A stretch of DNA of 64,000 nt, from positions 67,745 to 131,744 of the forward strand of contig NZ_JTDB02000007.1 of the NCBI RefSeq assembly GCF_000785435.2, written 5' to 3'. The notes beneath the pieces were generated by a model. That model was not told the DNA's origin, did no database searches, and saw only the letters and a program-made list of their open reading frames with translations. The stretch is from Paraburkholderia sacchari (GTDB lineage Bacteria; Pseudomonadota; Gammaproteobacteria; Burkholderiales; Burkholderiaceae). Shown here in pieces: positions 24,236-33,669 of the stretch. Numbering within the stretch: the stretch's first letter is position 1; each line of letters begins with the position of its first letter. Both the position numbers and the translations under genes were made by a program.

Positions 24236-26719
24236 ATGAAGCTGACCCGTCGCGAATTCATCAAACAAACCGCGGCTTCAGCGGCCGCCGCGGCTGCGGG
24301 CGTCACCCTGCCAGGCGGCGCTGTGCTGGCGGCGGACGACGATCTCAAATGGTCCAAGGCGCCTTGCCGCTTCTGCGGCACCGGTTGTGGCGTGCAGGTC
24401 GGCGTAAAGAACGACAAGGTGGTCGCCACGCTGGCCGATCCGCAGGCGGAGGTCAACCGCGGCCTGAACTGCGTGAAGGGCTATTTCCTCTCGAAGATCA
24501 TGTACGGGCAGGATCGGCTCACGACACCGCTGCTGCGCATGAAGGACGGCAAGTACGACAAGAATGGCGAGTTCGCACCGGTCTCCTGGGATCGGGCCTT
24601 CGATGAGATGGCCGCGCAGTGGAAGCGCGTGCTCAAGGACAAGGGGCCCACGGCGGTGGGCATGTTCGGCTCCGGCCAGTGGACGGTGTGGGAAGGGTAT
24701 GCGGCGGTCAAGCTGATGAAGGCCGGCTTTCGCAGCAATAACCTCGACCCGAATGCGCGGCACTGCATGGCCTCCGCGGTCCAGGGATTCATGCGCACGT
24801 TCGGGATGGACGAGCCGATGGGCTGCTACGACGATATCGAGCAGACCGACGCGTTCGTGCTGTGGGGGTCGAACATGGCCGAGATGCATCCGGTGCTGTG
24901 GACCCGGGTGACGTCGCGTCGCCTCAGCGCGCCGAAGACCAGGGTGGTGGTGCTGTCGACCTTCGAGCACCGCTCGTGCGAGCTCGCTGACGAAACGATC
25001 GTGTTCACGCCGCAGGGCGATCTCGCGGTGCTCAACTACATCGCGAACTACATCATCAAGAACGGCAAGGTCAATCGCGACTTCGTCGACAAATACACGG
25101 TGTTCAAGCAAGGCAACGCCGATATCGGCTACGGACTGCGCCCCGACCATCCGCTGCAGAAAGCCGCGCAGAATGCCAAGGACCCGGGCGGGGCCAAGCC
25201 CATCACCTACGACGAGTTCGCGAAGTTCGTCTCGAAGTACGACGCTGCCTACGTGACCAAAATTTCGGGCGTGTCGAAGGCGAAGCTCGACCAGCTCGCG
25301 CAGCTTTACGCCGATCCCAACATCAAGGTCGTGTCGTTCTGGACCATGGGTTTCAACCAGCATACGCGCGGGGTATGGGCCAACAACATGGTCTACAACC
25401 TGCATCTGCTGACCGGCAAAATCTCGACCCCCGGCAATAGCCCGTTTTCGCTCACGGGGCAGCCGTCCGCGTGCGGCACGGCGCGCGAAGTGGGCACGTT
25501 CTCGCATCGTCTGCCGGCGGACATGGTCGTGACCAACCCGAAGCATCGGGAAAAGGCGGAGGGCATCTGGGCGTTGCCTGCGGGCACGATTCCCGAAAAG
25601 CCTGGCTATCACGCGGTGCTGCAGAACCGCATGTTGCGCGATGGCAAGCTCAACGCGTACTGGGTGCAGGTCAACAACAACATGCAGGCCGGCGCGAACA
25701 TCAACGAGGAGGGATTGCCGGGCTATCGCAACCCCGCGAACTTCGTGGTGGTCTCCGACGTGTATCCCACCGTCACGGCCGTGGCTGCGGACCTGATCCT
25801 GCCGAGCGCCATGTGGGTAGAGAAGGAGGGGGCGTACGGCAACGCCGAGCGGCGCACGCAGTTCTGGCATCAGCTGGTGGCGCCGCCGGGCGAAGCGCGC
25901 TCAGACTTGTGGCAACTCGTGGAGTTCTCGAAGCGCTTCAAGGTCGAGGAAGTCTGGCCTGCCGACCTGCTGGCGAAGAAGCCCGAATATAAAGGCAAGA
26001 CGCTTTACGACGTCCTCTACCGCAATGGGCAGGTCGACAAGTTCCCGCTCAAGGACGCCGATGCCGGCTACCGCAACGACGAGGCCAAAGCGTTCGGCTT
26101 CTATATCCAGAAGGGGCTGTTCGAGGAATATGCGAGTTTCGGCCGCGGCCACGGCCACGATCTCGCGCCGTTCGACGACTATCACAAGGCGCGCGGTCTG
26201 CGTTGGCCAGTGGTCAACGGCAAGGAAACGCGCTGGCGCTACAAGGAAGGCACGGATCCCTATGTCAAGGCCGGAACCGGTTGGCAGTTCTACGGCAATC
26301 CCGATGGCCGCGCCGTGATTTTCGCGCTGCCGTACGAACCGGCCGCCGAGTCGCCGGACAAGGAGTTTCCGTTCTGGCTGGTCACCGGGCGCGTGCTCGA
26401 GCACTGGCATTCGGGATCGATGACGCGGCGGGTGCCGGAGCTTTATCGCGCGTTTCCCAATGCGGTGTGCTTCATGCATCCGGACGATGCGAAGGCCATG
26501 GGCGTGCGCCGCGGCACCGAGGTCAAGGTGATGTCGAGACGGGGCTACATTCTCACGCGCATCGAAACGCGCGGGCGCGACCGGCCGCCGCGCGGACTCG
26601 TGTTCGTTCCGTGGTTCGACTCGAGCCAGTTGATCAACAAGGTCACGCTCGACGCCACCGATCCGATCTCTCTGCAGACCGACTTCAAGAAGTGCGCGGT
26701 CAAGATTGTCAGGGTCTAA
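24236..26719 (+). CDS. napA: Periplasmic nitrate reductase catalytic subunit NapA
   Basis: 827 aa bis-MGD molybdoenzyme. The Tat signal is TRREFIKQ at residues 4-11. One [4Fe-4S] cluster is bound by Cys44, Cys47, Cys51 and Cys79; Cys177 in NARHCMASA is the molybdenum ligand. The C-terminal GTEVKVMSRRGYILTRIETR region is the cofactor-binding domain. It reduces nitrate to nitrite in the periplasm with electrons from NapC via NapB. I prefer the ATG at 24236 (GGGGAG seven bases upstream) over a TTG at 24230. Position between napD and napB is canonical. Confidence 0.97.
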   Translation: MKLTRREFIKQTAASAAAAAAGVTLPGGAVLAADDDLKWSKAPCRFCGTGCGVQVGVKNDKVVATLADPQAEVNRGLNCVKGYFLSKIMYGQDRLTTPLLRMKDGKYDKNGEFAPVSWDRAFDEMAAQWKRVLKDKGPTAVGMFGSGQWTVWEGYAAVKLMKAGFRSNNLDPNARHCMASAVQGFMRTFGMDEPMGCYDDIEQTDAFVLWGSNMAEMHPVLWTRVTSRRLSAPKTRVVVLSTFEHRSCELADETIVFTPQGDLAVLNYIANYIIKNGKVNRDFVDKYTVFKQGNADIGYGLRPDHPLQKAAQNAKDPGGAKPITYDEFAKFVSKYDAAYVTKISGVSKAKLDQLAQLYADPNIKVVSFWTMGFNQHTRGVWANNMVYNLHLLTGKISTPGNSPFSLTGQPSACGTAREVGTFSHRLPADMVVTNPKHREKAEGIWALPAGTIPEKPGYHAVLQNRMLRDGKLNAYWVQVNNNMQAGANINEEGLPGYRNPANFVVVSDVYPTVTAVAADLILPSAMWVEKEGAYGNAERRTQFWHQLVAPPGEARSDLWQLVEFSKRFKVEEVWPADLLAKKPEYKGKTLYDVLYRNGQVDKFPLKDADAGYRNDEAKAFGFYIQKGLFEEYASFGRGHGHDLAPFDDYHKARGLRWPVVNGKETRWRYKEGTDPYVKAGTGWQFYGNPDGRAVIFALPYEPAAESPDKEFPFWLVTGRVLEHWHSGSMTRRVPELYRAFPNAVCFMHPDDAKAMGVRRGTEVKVMSRRGYILTRIETRGRDRPPRGLVFVPWFDSSQLINKVTLDATDPISLQTDFKKCAVKIVRV

Positions 26720-26731
26720 ACGGAGCCCGCC

Positions 26732-27214
26732 ATGCGAAACTGGATTGCGCTCATTATTGCCTCGGTCGTGGCGCTGGCGGCCTGGGCGCAGCAACCTACC
26801 GTTCCCGGCAAGACGTTTTTCGACACGCTGCGCGGCACGACGCCCCTGAATGAAGAGGCGACGCCGCCCATTATGTGGCCGACGGAAAATAAAGACGTCA
26901 TTCGCGGGCGAGCCTACGCGCAGCAGCCGCCGACGATTCCGCACAAGATCGATGGCTATCAGCTCGACAGGAATGCGAACAAATGCCTGGCCTGTCACGC
27001 CGGCAGCCGCGCGGCCGAGAGCGGCGCGGTGCCGGTCGGCATTTCGCACTATACGGACCGTGACGGCGAGACACTCGGGCATCTCGCGCCGCGCCGCTAT
27101 TTCTGCACGCAATGCCACGTCCCGCAGGCGGACGCCAAGCCGCTGGTCGAGAACACTTTTGCGGGTATCGAGGATGTCAAGGCGCAGGGCGCACCGCGGA
27201 AAGCGAAGAAATAG
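26732..27214 (+). CDS. napB: Periplasmic nitrate reductase dihaem subunit NapB
   Basis: 160 aa with an N-terminal signal peptide (about residues 1-19, AAWA). Two c-type haem sites are visible: CLACH at 85-89 and CTQCH at 125-129; conserved His residues such as that in SHYTDRDG are likely distal ligands. NapB passes electrons from NapC to NapA. It starts 12 bp after napA and is 9 bp from napC. Its haems have to be attached by the Ccm proteins encoded directly downstream. Confidence 0.95.
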   Translation: MRNWIALIIASVVALAAWAQQPTVPGKTFFDTLRGTTPLNEEATPPIMWPTENKDVIRGRAYAQQPPTIPHKIDGYQLDRNANKCLACHAGSRAAESGAVPVGISHYTDRDGETLGHLAPRRYFCTQCHVPQADAKPLVENTFAGIEDVKAQGAPRKAKK

Positions 27215-27223
27215 GGGGCTCAC

Positions 27224-27841
27224 ATGCGCGACTTGTTCCGACGCTACTGGCGGGCGATCACGCGGCCGAGTGCGTTTTTCAGCCTGGGCTTTCTGACGCT
27301 GGGCGGTTTCATTGCAGGTGTGGTCTTCTGGGGAGCTTTCAATACGGCGATGGAATGGACCAATACGGAAGCGTTCTGTGTCGGTTGCCATGAGATGCGC
27401 GACAACACTTACGCCGAGTTGAAAACGACGATTCACTACAGCAACCGCACGGGCGTGCATGCGAAGTGCTCGGACTGCCACGTGCCGCACGACTGGACCG
27501 ACAAGATCGCGCGCAAGATGCAGGCATCGAAGGAAGTGTGGGCGAAGATCTTCGGCGTGGTGAATACGCGCGAGAAGTTCGAGGCCAAGCGGCTCGAACT
27601 CGCCGAGCACGAATGGGCGCGTTTCAAGGCGAATAATTCGCTCGAATGCCGCAACTGCCACTCGTTCGAATACATGGATCTCACGCGCCAGAGTCCGCGC
27701 GCTCAGGAGGCGCACACGCGTTTCCTCGAAACGGGAGAAAAGACCTGCATCGACTGTCACAAGGGCATTGCGCATCACCTGCCGAACATGGCCGAGGCGG
27801 CGCAGGACGGCGCACTGGGAGGCAGCGGGAAAAAGCAGTGA
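27224..27841 (+). CDS. napC: Tetrahaem quinol dehydrogenase NapC
   Basis: 205 aa, one N-terminal membrane anchor (about residues 18-38) and four CxxCH haem sites: CVGCH (52-56), CSDCH (82-86), CRNCH (142-146) and CIDCH (175-179). Member of the NapC/NirT family; it oxidises quinol in the inner membrane and feeds NapAB. No napF, napG or napH is present, so this is the NapEDABC form in which NapC is the only quinol route. The ccm genes begin 66 bp later on the same strand. Confidence 0.96.
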   Translation: MRDLFRRYWRAITRPSAFFSLGFLTLGGFIAGVVFWGAFNTAMEWTNTEAFCVGCHEMRDNTYAELKTTIHYSNRTGVHAKCSDCHVPHDWTDKIARKMQASKEVWAKIFGVVNTREKFEAKRLELAEHEWARFKANNSLECRNCHSFEYMDLTRQSPRAQEAHTRFLETGEKTCIDCHKGIAHHLPNMAEAAQDGALGGSGKKQ

Positions 27842-27907
27842 GCTTTTCTTTCGATGGTTCCTGAGATGGGGGACCTGGTTGAACGCCAACGCCAACGACT
27901 TCTTGCC

Positions 27908-28570
27908 ATGTATTCCATTGAACAGCTTGCCGTCGAGCGCGGCGGCCGGACGATCGTAAGCGGCATCGACCTCAGCATCGAGCCGGGATGGGCGCTGCAG
28001 ATCCACGGCGCGAACGGCAGCGGGAAGACGACCTTGCTCAGTGCGCTAGCGGGCCTGCTGCCGCTTGCGAGGGGGCGGGTTTGCTGGCGCGGCGACGATG
28101 TGCGCCGCGCGCCGCGCCAGTTCCGCAGCGAGCTTGCGTACGTCGGGCATGCCAACGGCGTCAGCGACGACCTCACCGTGCTGGAGAACATCCGCTTTGC
28201 GGCGTTGCTCGGCACAGCCGATGCGCCAGGCGGCAACGATGGCAGCAACGATCCGGCCTCGCACGAAGACAAAGTGCTCGAGCAAACCGGGCTGCACGCG
28301 CTGAGGCATACGCGCCTGAGCCGCCTTTCGCAGGGCCAGCGCCGCCGCGTCGCGCTGGCGCGCCTGATGCTCGGCCGCAAGCCGCTGTGGCTGCTCGACG
28401 AACCCGGCGATGCACTCGATGCGTCCGCAACCGATTGGTTCACTGCCTGCGTCGATACGCATCTGCGCGCGGGCGGCATCGTCGCGCTCACAACGCACCG
28501 GCCGCTGGAAAGCGGAGCGGCCCGCACGCGTCATCTCTATCTCGAACGGAGCGGCGCATGCTTGAAGTGA
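27908..28570 (+). CDS. ccmA: Haem exporter ATPase CcmA
   Basis: 220 aa ABC ATPase of the CcmABCDE haem-handling complex. Walker A GANGSGKTT (near residue 38), signature LSQGQRRRVALARL and Walker B LWLLDEPGDALD are intact. It powers release of holo-CcmE from CcmC rather than haem transport itself. I start at the ATG at 27908 (MYSIEQLAVERGG), the usual CcmA beginning; an upstream in-frame ATG at 27854 adds a charged tail unlike the family. It overlaps ccmB by 13 bp. Confidence 0.93.
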   Translation: MYSIEQLAVERGGRTIVSGIDLSIEPGWALQIHGANGSGKTTLLSALAGLLPLARGRVCWRGDDVRRAPRQFRSELAYVGHANGVSDDLTVLENIRFAALLGTADAPGGNDGSNDPASHEDKVLEQTGLHALRHTRLSRLSQGQRRRVALARLMLGRKPLWLLDEPGDALDASATDWFTACVDTHLRAGGIVALTTHRPLESGAARTRHLYLERSGACLK

Positions 28571-29226
28571 TGCCCAGCATCATCCGCCGCGAGTTGATGC
28601 TGAGCTGGCGCAGACGCAGCGTCACGCTGGGCGCGCTGATGTTCTTCGTCGTTGCATCGAGCCTCTTTCCAATCGCCATCGGCACCGAAGCGAAAACGCT
28701 GCAGACGATCGCGCCCGGCGTGCTGTGGGTGACGGCGCTATTTGCGGCGATGTTGTCGGCTGGGCAATTGTTCGGCAGCGACTACGCGAGCGGCGCGCTC
28801 GAGCAGATGCTGCTTTCGCCGCTGCCGCTGCCTGCGATCGTGTTCGGCAAGATCGTCGCTCACTGGCTGACGAGCGGGCTGGCGCTCGTGCTGCTGGTGC
28901 CGGTTGTCGCGCTTCAGTACGCGCTGGACTGGCGCGCAACGCTTTACCTGATGGGCACCTTGCTGCTCGGAACGCCGCTGCTGAGCCTGATTGGTTCGAT
29001 GGGGGCGGCGCTGACCCTCGGTGTGCGCGGCGGCGGCGTGGTGCTGGCCCTGCTGGTGTTGCCGCTCTACGTGCCCGTGCTGATCTTCGGTGTGAGCGCG
29101 GCGGATCTGGCTGGAGTGCCGGGGCGCATGCAAGCGAGCTTTTCGCTGCTCGGCGCCGCCTTGTGCGTGGGCGCGTGGCTCTGCCCATGGGCGAGCGCGG
29201 CGGCATTGCGCATTGCCATGGAGTGA
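28558..29226 (+). CDS. ccmB: Haem exporter membrane subunit CcmB
   Basis: 222 aa with about six transmembrane helices; family blocks LFGSDYASGALEQMLLSPLP and LLSLIGSMGAALTLGVRGGG are clear. It pairs with CcmA and CcmC. The ATG at 28558 overlaps the end of ccmA; an ATG at 28570 (TGATG with the ccmA stop) would remove four residues and is just as plausible. It ends 5 bp before ccmC. Confidence 0.92.
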   Translation: MLEVMPSIIRRELMLSWRRRSVTLGALMFFVVASSLFPIAIGTEAKTLQTIAPGVLWVTALFAAMLSAGQLFGSDYASGALEQMLLSPLPLPAIVFGKIVAHWLTSGLALVLLVPVVALQYALDWRATLYLMGTLLLGTPLLSLIGSMGAALTLGVRGGGVVLALLVLPLYVPVLIFGVSAADLAGVPGRMQASFSLLGAALCVGAWLCPWASAAALRIAME

Positions 29227-29231
29227 CGCAG

Positions 29232-29975
29232 ATGACGCGTGTGAACTGGTTCCGCTACGCCTCGCCATCGGCTTTCGATGGCCTCGCGAAGCGGCTCGTG
29301 CCGGTGTTCGGCATAACGGCTGTGTTGCTGGTATGCGCGGGGCTCGTGATCGGGCTCGCGATCGCCCCGGCCGATGCCCTCCAGGGCAATGTCTATCGCA
29401 TCATGTTCGTTCACGTTCCCGCAGCGTGGATGTCGATGTTCATCTACCTCGTGATGGCCGCGTACTGTGCGCTCGATCTGGTCCTGAACGCGCGGCTCTC
29501 GGCCATGATGGCGCAGGCGCTCGCGCCCACCGGTGCGCTGTTCACATTTATCGCGCTCGTGTCGGGCGCGTTCTGGGGCAAGCCCGCGTGGGGCACCTGG
29601 TGGGTCTGGGATGCGCGGCTTACTTCCGAACTGATCCTGCTGTTCCTCTACGCGGGTTTCATGACGCTGCACGCGGCCATCGACGGCACGCGCCGCGCCG
29701 ACCGCGCGTGCGCCGTGCTCGCGTTGATCGGCGTGGTGAATATCCCGGTGATCTTCTTTTCGGTGCAGTGGTGGTACACCCTGCATCAGGGGCCGTCGCT
29801 CGGCTTCGGCAGCGGGGTGGCGATGAGCGCGTCGATGGTGTGCGGCCTGGTCGTGATGACCGCGGGTTTCTGGTGCTACGCGATCGCCGTTGTGCTCGCG
29901 CGCGTGCGCATCATCATGCGTGCGCGCGAGCGCGTGTCGTCATGGCGGATCCATATCGAGGAGCGTCCGGCATGA
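29232..29975 (+). CDS. ccmC: Haem-handling protein CcmC
   Basis: 247 aa, six transmembrane helices, with the tryptophan-rich WWD motif WGTWWVWDARLTSELIL flanked by conserved His (FVHVPAAWMS and YTLHQGPS). CcmC loads haem onto CcmE at the periplasmic face. The ATG at 29232 follows the ccmB stop closely, and the open frame upstream is only an antiphase shadow. Its stop overlaps ccmD (ATGA). Confidence 0.95.
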   Translation: MTRVNWFRYASPSAFDGLAKRLVPVFGITAVLLVCAGLVIGLAIAPADALQGNVYRIMFVHVPAAWMSMFIYLVMAAYCALDLVLNARLSAMMAQALAPTGALFTFIALVSGAFWGKPAWGTWWVWDARLTSELILLFLYAGFMTLHAAIDGTRRADRACAVLALIGVVNIPVIFFSVQWWYTLHQGPSLGFGSGVAMSASMVCGLVVMTAGFWCYAIAVVLARVRIIMRARERVSSWRIHIEERPA

Positions 29976-30124
29976 ATGCCCTGACCAGCGTGATGACGAT
30001 GCTCGCGCATACGCCGTATCTCGCGGTGGTGCTCGCCGTGACCTTCGGCTTGCTGGGCGTCGAGGCGTGGATCGTGCGCAGCCAGGCGCGCGCGCACGAT
30101 GATCGCTCCGTGGAGGGCCGGTGA
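29972..30124 (+). CDS. ccmD: Small haem-exporter subunit CcmD
   Basis: 50 aa, one transmembrane helix (about residues 15-35, YLAVVLAVTFGLLGVEAWIV) and a basic cytoplasmic tail, the standard CcmD form. It starts in the ATGA overlap with ccmC and its stop overlaps the GTG of ccmE, so its identity rests on size, topology and its fixed place between ccmC and ccmE. Confidence 0.88.
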   Translation: MNALTSVMTMLAHTPYLAVVLAVTFGLLGVEAWIVRSQARAHDDRSVEGR

Positions 30125-30630
30125 AAGCACGGTACCGTCGTTTCGGATTGCTGGCCGCCGGGGTCGTCAGTGCCGGGCTGGCGTGCGCACTCGTGCTCAA
30201 TGCACTGCGCAGCAACATGATGTTCTTCGTGACGCCAAGCCAGGTGGCCTCGCACGAGGCGCCGCTCGCGCAGCGCTTCAGGCTTGGCGGGCTGGTCGAG
30301 CGTCATTCGCTCAGGCGCGATGCCGATGGGTTGACGGTGCGCTTCGTCGTGAGCGATACGACGTCGTCGGTACGGGTGGTTTATCGCGGCGCGCTGCCCG
30401 ATCTCTTTCGCGAGGGTAGCGGCGTCGTTGCGCAGGGCCGGCTCGGCGACGACGGCCAGTTTCACGCCGACGAAGTGCTCGCGAAGCACGACGAAAAGTA
30501 CATGCCGCCCGAGGTGAGCAGCGCGCTGCGGCAGGCTGCTGGGAGTGGGCAACCCGGCGCACAACCCGCGACGAAACCTGCCGCCGTGCGGGTCGCGGCG
30601 GGCCTGTCCGATCAGGGAGTCCAGCGATGA
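30121..30630 (+). CDS. ccmE: Haem chaperone CcmE
   Basis: 169 aa periplasmic haem shuttle anchored by an N-terminal helix (residues 9-28). It binds haem covalently through His123 in the LAKHDEKYMP motif (HxxxY, Tyr127). The OB-fold core is seen in FRLGGLVERHSL and VVYRGALPDLFREGSGVVAQ. It uses a GTG start inside the ccmD stop overlap. The tail after residue 130 is variable and Ala/Pro-rich. Confidence 0.95.
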   Translation: MKARYRRFGLLAAGVVSAGLACALVLNALRSNMMFFVTPSQVASHEAPLAQRFRLGGLVERHSLRRDADGLTVRFVVSDTTSSVRVVYRGALPDLFREGSGVVAQGRLGDDGQFHADEVLAKHDEKYMPPEVSSALRQAAGSGQPGAQPATKPAAVRVAAGLSDQGVQR

Positions 30631-32657
30631 TTCCCGAGATCGGTCACTTCGCGCTGATTCTCGCGCTGATGCTCGCATTGATCACGGGCGTGCTGCCTTT
30701 GCTTGGCGCGCAGTTGGGCATCGCCGGCTGGATGCGCATTGCGTGGCCCGCCGCGCGCGCGCAGTTCGGGTTCGTCGCGCTCGCGTTCGGCACGCTCATG
30801 TGGTCGTTCTGGAGCAACGACTTTTCGGTCGTCTATGTCGTCGAGAATTCGAATTCGATGCTGCCCGCCATGTATCGACTGGCGGCGGTCTGGGGCGGCC
30901 ATGAGGGCTCGCTGCTGCTCTGGGTTTTGCTGCTGACGCTCTGGATGGTGGCGGTGAGCTGTTTCAGCCGTCAACTGCCGATGGAGCAGGTGGCGCGCGT
31001 GCTCGGCGTCATGAGCTGGATCGCCGTGGGCTTTCTGTCGTTCCTGCTGCTCACGTCGAATCCGTTTGCGCGCCTGATGCCCCCCGCGATGGATGGCCGC
31101 GATCTCAACGCGCTGCTGCAGGATCCCGGGATGGTGATGCATCCGCCGATCCTGTATATGGGCTACGTCGGCTTTTCCGTGGCGTTCTCGTTCTCGATCG
31201 CGGCGTTGCTGGCGGGGCGGCTCGACTCGGCCTGGGCGCGCTGGTCGAGGCCATGGACCACGGCCGCGTGGATGTTCCTCACGCTCGGCATTGCGCTCGG
31301 CAGCGGCTGGTCCTACTACGTGCTTGGCTGGGGCGGATGGTGGGCCTGGGACCCGGTCGAGAACGCGTCGTTCATGCCGTGGCTCGCTGGCACCGCGCTG
31401 ATGCATTCGCTGGTGGTCACCGAAAAGCGCGGCAGCTTTCGCAGCTGGACCGCGTTGCTGGCCATCTGCGCGTTTTCGCTGAGTCTGCTTGGCACCTTCC
31501 TCGTGCGCTCGGGCGTGGTCACGTCCGTGCATGCGTTCGCCTCCGATCCTGCGCGCGGCATCTTCATCCTCGCATTGCTGGCGTTGACGACCGGCGGGGC
31601 GCTCATGCTGTTCGCGTGGCGCGCGCCGCAAATCGGGCTCGGTGCGGGTTTCGAGCCGGTCTCGCGCGAGGCGCTGCTGCTGTCGAACAATCTGCTCTTG
31701 ATGGTGGCGGCGGGTTCGGTGCTGCTCGGCACGCTCTATCCGATGCTGCTCGATGCGCTGGGGGCGGACAAGCTCTCGGTGGGCGCGCCGTATTTCGACA
31801 GCGTGTTCGCGCCGATCATGACGCCCGCCATTTTCCTGATGGGCCTCGGGCCGCTCGCGCGCTGGAAGTCCGCGCGCGTGCCGGAGCTTGCCGTGCGGCT
31901 GCGTTGGGCGGCGCTCGTGAGCGTTCTCACAGCAATCGTATTGCCATGGCTGCTGGGAAGCTGGCGCCCGCTCGTGAGCCTCGGCGTGCTGCTGGCCTCG
32001 TGGACCCTGACGAGCGTGGCCGTTAGCATGCGCGAACGCTTGCGCGGCTTGCAAGGATCGATCCTCGCTCGCTTGCGCAGCGTGCCGCGCGCGACCTGGG
32101 GCATGTGGCTCGCGCATGCGGGCGTGGGTGTGTTCATCGTCGGCGTCACGCTCGTCAAGGGCTACGAGTCCGAGCGCGACGTGCTGCTGCGGCCCGGCGA
32201 GAGCGTCGCGGTGAACGGCTACGATTTTCGCTACGATGGCGTGCAGGCGGTTTCTGGTCCTAACTATCGGGCCACGCGCGCGACACTCGTGGCCAGCCGC
32301 GGCGGCGAGCCGGTTGCGACGCTCTTTCCCGAGAAGCGGGTGTTCGCGGTCCAGAACACGCCGATCACCGAGGCGGCCATCGACCACGGCGTGCTGCGCG
32401 ATCTCTACGTGGCGCTCGATCAGCCGGTCGGCGCCAATGCGTGGTCGATTCGCATCCAGATCAAGCCGTTCGTGCGCTGGATCTGGGGCGGTTGTCTGCT
32501 GATGGCGCTCGGCGGACTGCTCGCGGCAACCGACCGGCGCTACCGCCTGGTTGCCCAGCGCCGCACGCAGCGGGCGGAGCGGCCCGCCGGCGTGGCGGTG
32601 CATGAGGTGCCAGCGGTCGCGAAACGCACGGGAGCAGCGGGCGAGGCCGGCCGATGA
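30627..32657 (+). CDS. ccmF: Cytochrome c haem lyase subunit CcmF
   Basis: 676 aa polytopic membrane protein, the core of the ligase that joins haem from CcmE to apocytochromes. The WWD motif WGGWWAWDPVENASFMPW and family blocks GHEGSLLLWVLLL, MHPPILYMGYVG and RGSFRSWTALLA are present, together with a periplasmic domain near residues 500-600. ATGA overlaps join it to ccmE and ccmG. Length is usual for the family. Confidence 0.97.
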   Translation: MIPEIGHFALILALMLALITGVLPLLGAQLGIAGWMRIAWPAARAQFGFVALAFGTLMWSFWSNDFSVVYVVENSNSMLPAMYRLAAVWGGHEGSLLLWVLLLTLWMVAVSCFSRQLPMEQVARVLGVMSWIAVGFLSFLLLTSNPFARLMPPAMDGRDLNALLQDPGMVMHPPILYMGYVGFSVAFSFSIAALLAGRLDSAWARWSRPWTTAAWMFLTLGIALGSGWSYYVLGWGGWWAWDPVENASFMPWLAGTALMHSLVVTEKRGSFRSWTALLAICAFSLSLLGTFLVRSGVVTSVHAFASDPARGIFILALLALTTGGALMLFAWRAPQIGLGAGFEPVSREALLLSNNLLLMVAAGSVLLGTLYPMLLDALGADKLSVGAPYFDSVFAPIMTPAIFLMGLGPLARWKSARVPELAVRLRWAALVSVLTAIVLPWLLGSWRPLVSLGVLLASWTLTSVAVSMRERLRGLQGSILARLRSVPRATWGMWLAHAGVGVFIVGVTLVKGYESERDVLLRPGESVAVNGYDFRYDGVQAVSGPNYRATRATLVASRGGEPVATLFPEKRVFAVQNTPITEAAIDHGVLRDLYVALDQPVGANAWSIRIQIKPFVRWIWGGCLLMALGGLLAATDRRYRLVAQRRTQRAERPAGVAVHEVPAVAKRTGAAGEAGR

Positions 32658-33190
32658 AGCGCTACCTGATCCCGCTGTGCGTTCTCGCGGCGTTGCTGGC
32701 GCTGCTGGCGGCCGGATTGCGGCACGATCCGCGCCGGCTGCCATCGGCGTTGATAGGCAAGCCCGCGCCGCAATTCGATTTGCCGAGACTCCACGAGCCC
32801 GCGCAGCGTCTGTCGACCCAGCACCTGCGCGGGCAGGTCTGGATCATGAACGTGTGGGCGTCGTGGTGCGAATCGTGCCGTGACGAACATCCGCTGCTGG
32901 TCGATCTGGCGCGCCAGCACGTTGCGCCGGTGCTGGGGCTGAACTACAAGGACGAACGGCAGAACGCGCTGCAATGGCTCGCGGATGCGGGCGATCCCTA
33001 TACATCGTCGATCGTCGACCGGACCGGGCAAACCGCGATCGACTATGGCGTGTATGGCGTGCCGGAGACCTTCGTGGTCGACCGCGCCGGGGTCGTGCGC
33101 TATCGCGGGGCCGGCCCGCTCACGCGTGCGCGAATCGATGGCGAGATCTTGCCGCTCGTGCGCAAGCTCCAGAACGAGGGCGCGCCATGA
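32654..33190 (+). CDS. ccmG: Membrane-anchored thioredoxin CcmG/DsbE
   Basis: 178 aa with an N-terminal anchor (residues 4-22) and a periplasmic thioredoxin fold. The active site is WASWCESCRDEHP (Cys72, Cys75); the intervening Glu-Ser differs from the CPTC or CPVC common in DsbE. The cis-Pro loop is VYGVPETFVVD. It keeps the CxxCH cysteines of apocytochromes reduced through CcmH. ATGA overlaps on both sides fix its start and end. Confidence 0.94.
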   Translation: MKRYLIPLCVLAALLALLAAGLRHDPRRLPSALIGKPAPQFDLPRLHEPAQRLSTQHLRGQVWIMNVWASWCESCRDEHPLLVDLARQHVAPVLGLNYKDERQNALQWLADAGDPYTSSIVDRTGQTAIDYGVYGVPETFVVDRAGVVRYRGAGPLTRARIDGEILPLVRKLQNEGAP

Positions 33191-33669
33191 ATCGTTACGT
33201 GCGAGTGTGGGTCGCCGTGCTCGGGGTTGCGCTGATGCTCGCGCAGGCATGCGCGAGCGCGGCAGCAGGCCTATCGGGAGCAGCGGACACCGATGCGCGC
33301 CTGCGGCGGCTCGACGAAAGTTTTCGCTGTGTCGTGTGCCAGAACCAGAGCCTCGCCGACTCGAACGCCGAACTCGCCGCCGACCTGCGCGCGCAGATTC
33401 GCGACCAGGTTCGCAGCGGCGCAACCGACGAGCAGATCAAGGCCTATATGGTGCGCCGCTACGGCGACTTCGTCCTGTACCGGCCGCCGCTAAAGCCGGT
33501 TACCTGGGCGCTCTGGCTGGGGCCGTTCATCGTGCTCGCAGCGGGTGCCTGGGCGATGTGGCGCAGTATCGTGCATCGGCGCGGCCTGAGCGCCGCGGCG
33601 CTCGATGCCGGCGAACGCGCGCGCGTCGCGGCCTTGCGCGGGCATGGGGAGGAGGGCGCGGCGTCATGA
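33187..33669 (+). CDS. ccmH: Cytochrome c maturation thiol oxidoreductase CcmH (CcmL/CycL)
   Basis: 160 aa with a cleavable signal, the family motif FRCVVCQNQSLADSNA (redox Cys48 and Cys51), the YMVRRYGDFVLYRPP block, and a C-terminal transmembrane helix (about 105-125). It reduces apocytochrome thiols and delivers them to CcmF. This is the short, N-terminal half of E. coli CcmH; the TPR half is encoded separately by the next gene, with which it overlaps as ATGA. Confidence 0.95.
   Translation: MNRYVRVWVAVLGVALMLAQACASAAAGLSGAADTDARLRRLDESFRCVVCQNQSLADSNAELAADLRAQIRDQVRSGATDEQIKAYMVRRYGDFVLYRPPLKPVTWALWLGPFIVLAAGAWAMWRSIVHRRGLSAAALDAGERARVAALRGHGEEGAAS

Noticed and set aside
25901..28006. 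701-codon minus-strand open frame across napA-napC
   Set aside because: Opposes four haem or molybdenum proteins with intact motifs; no family resemblance.
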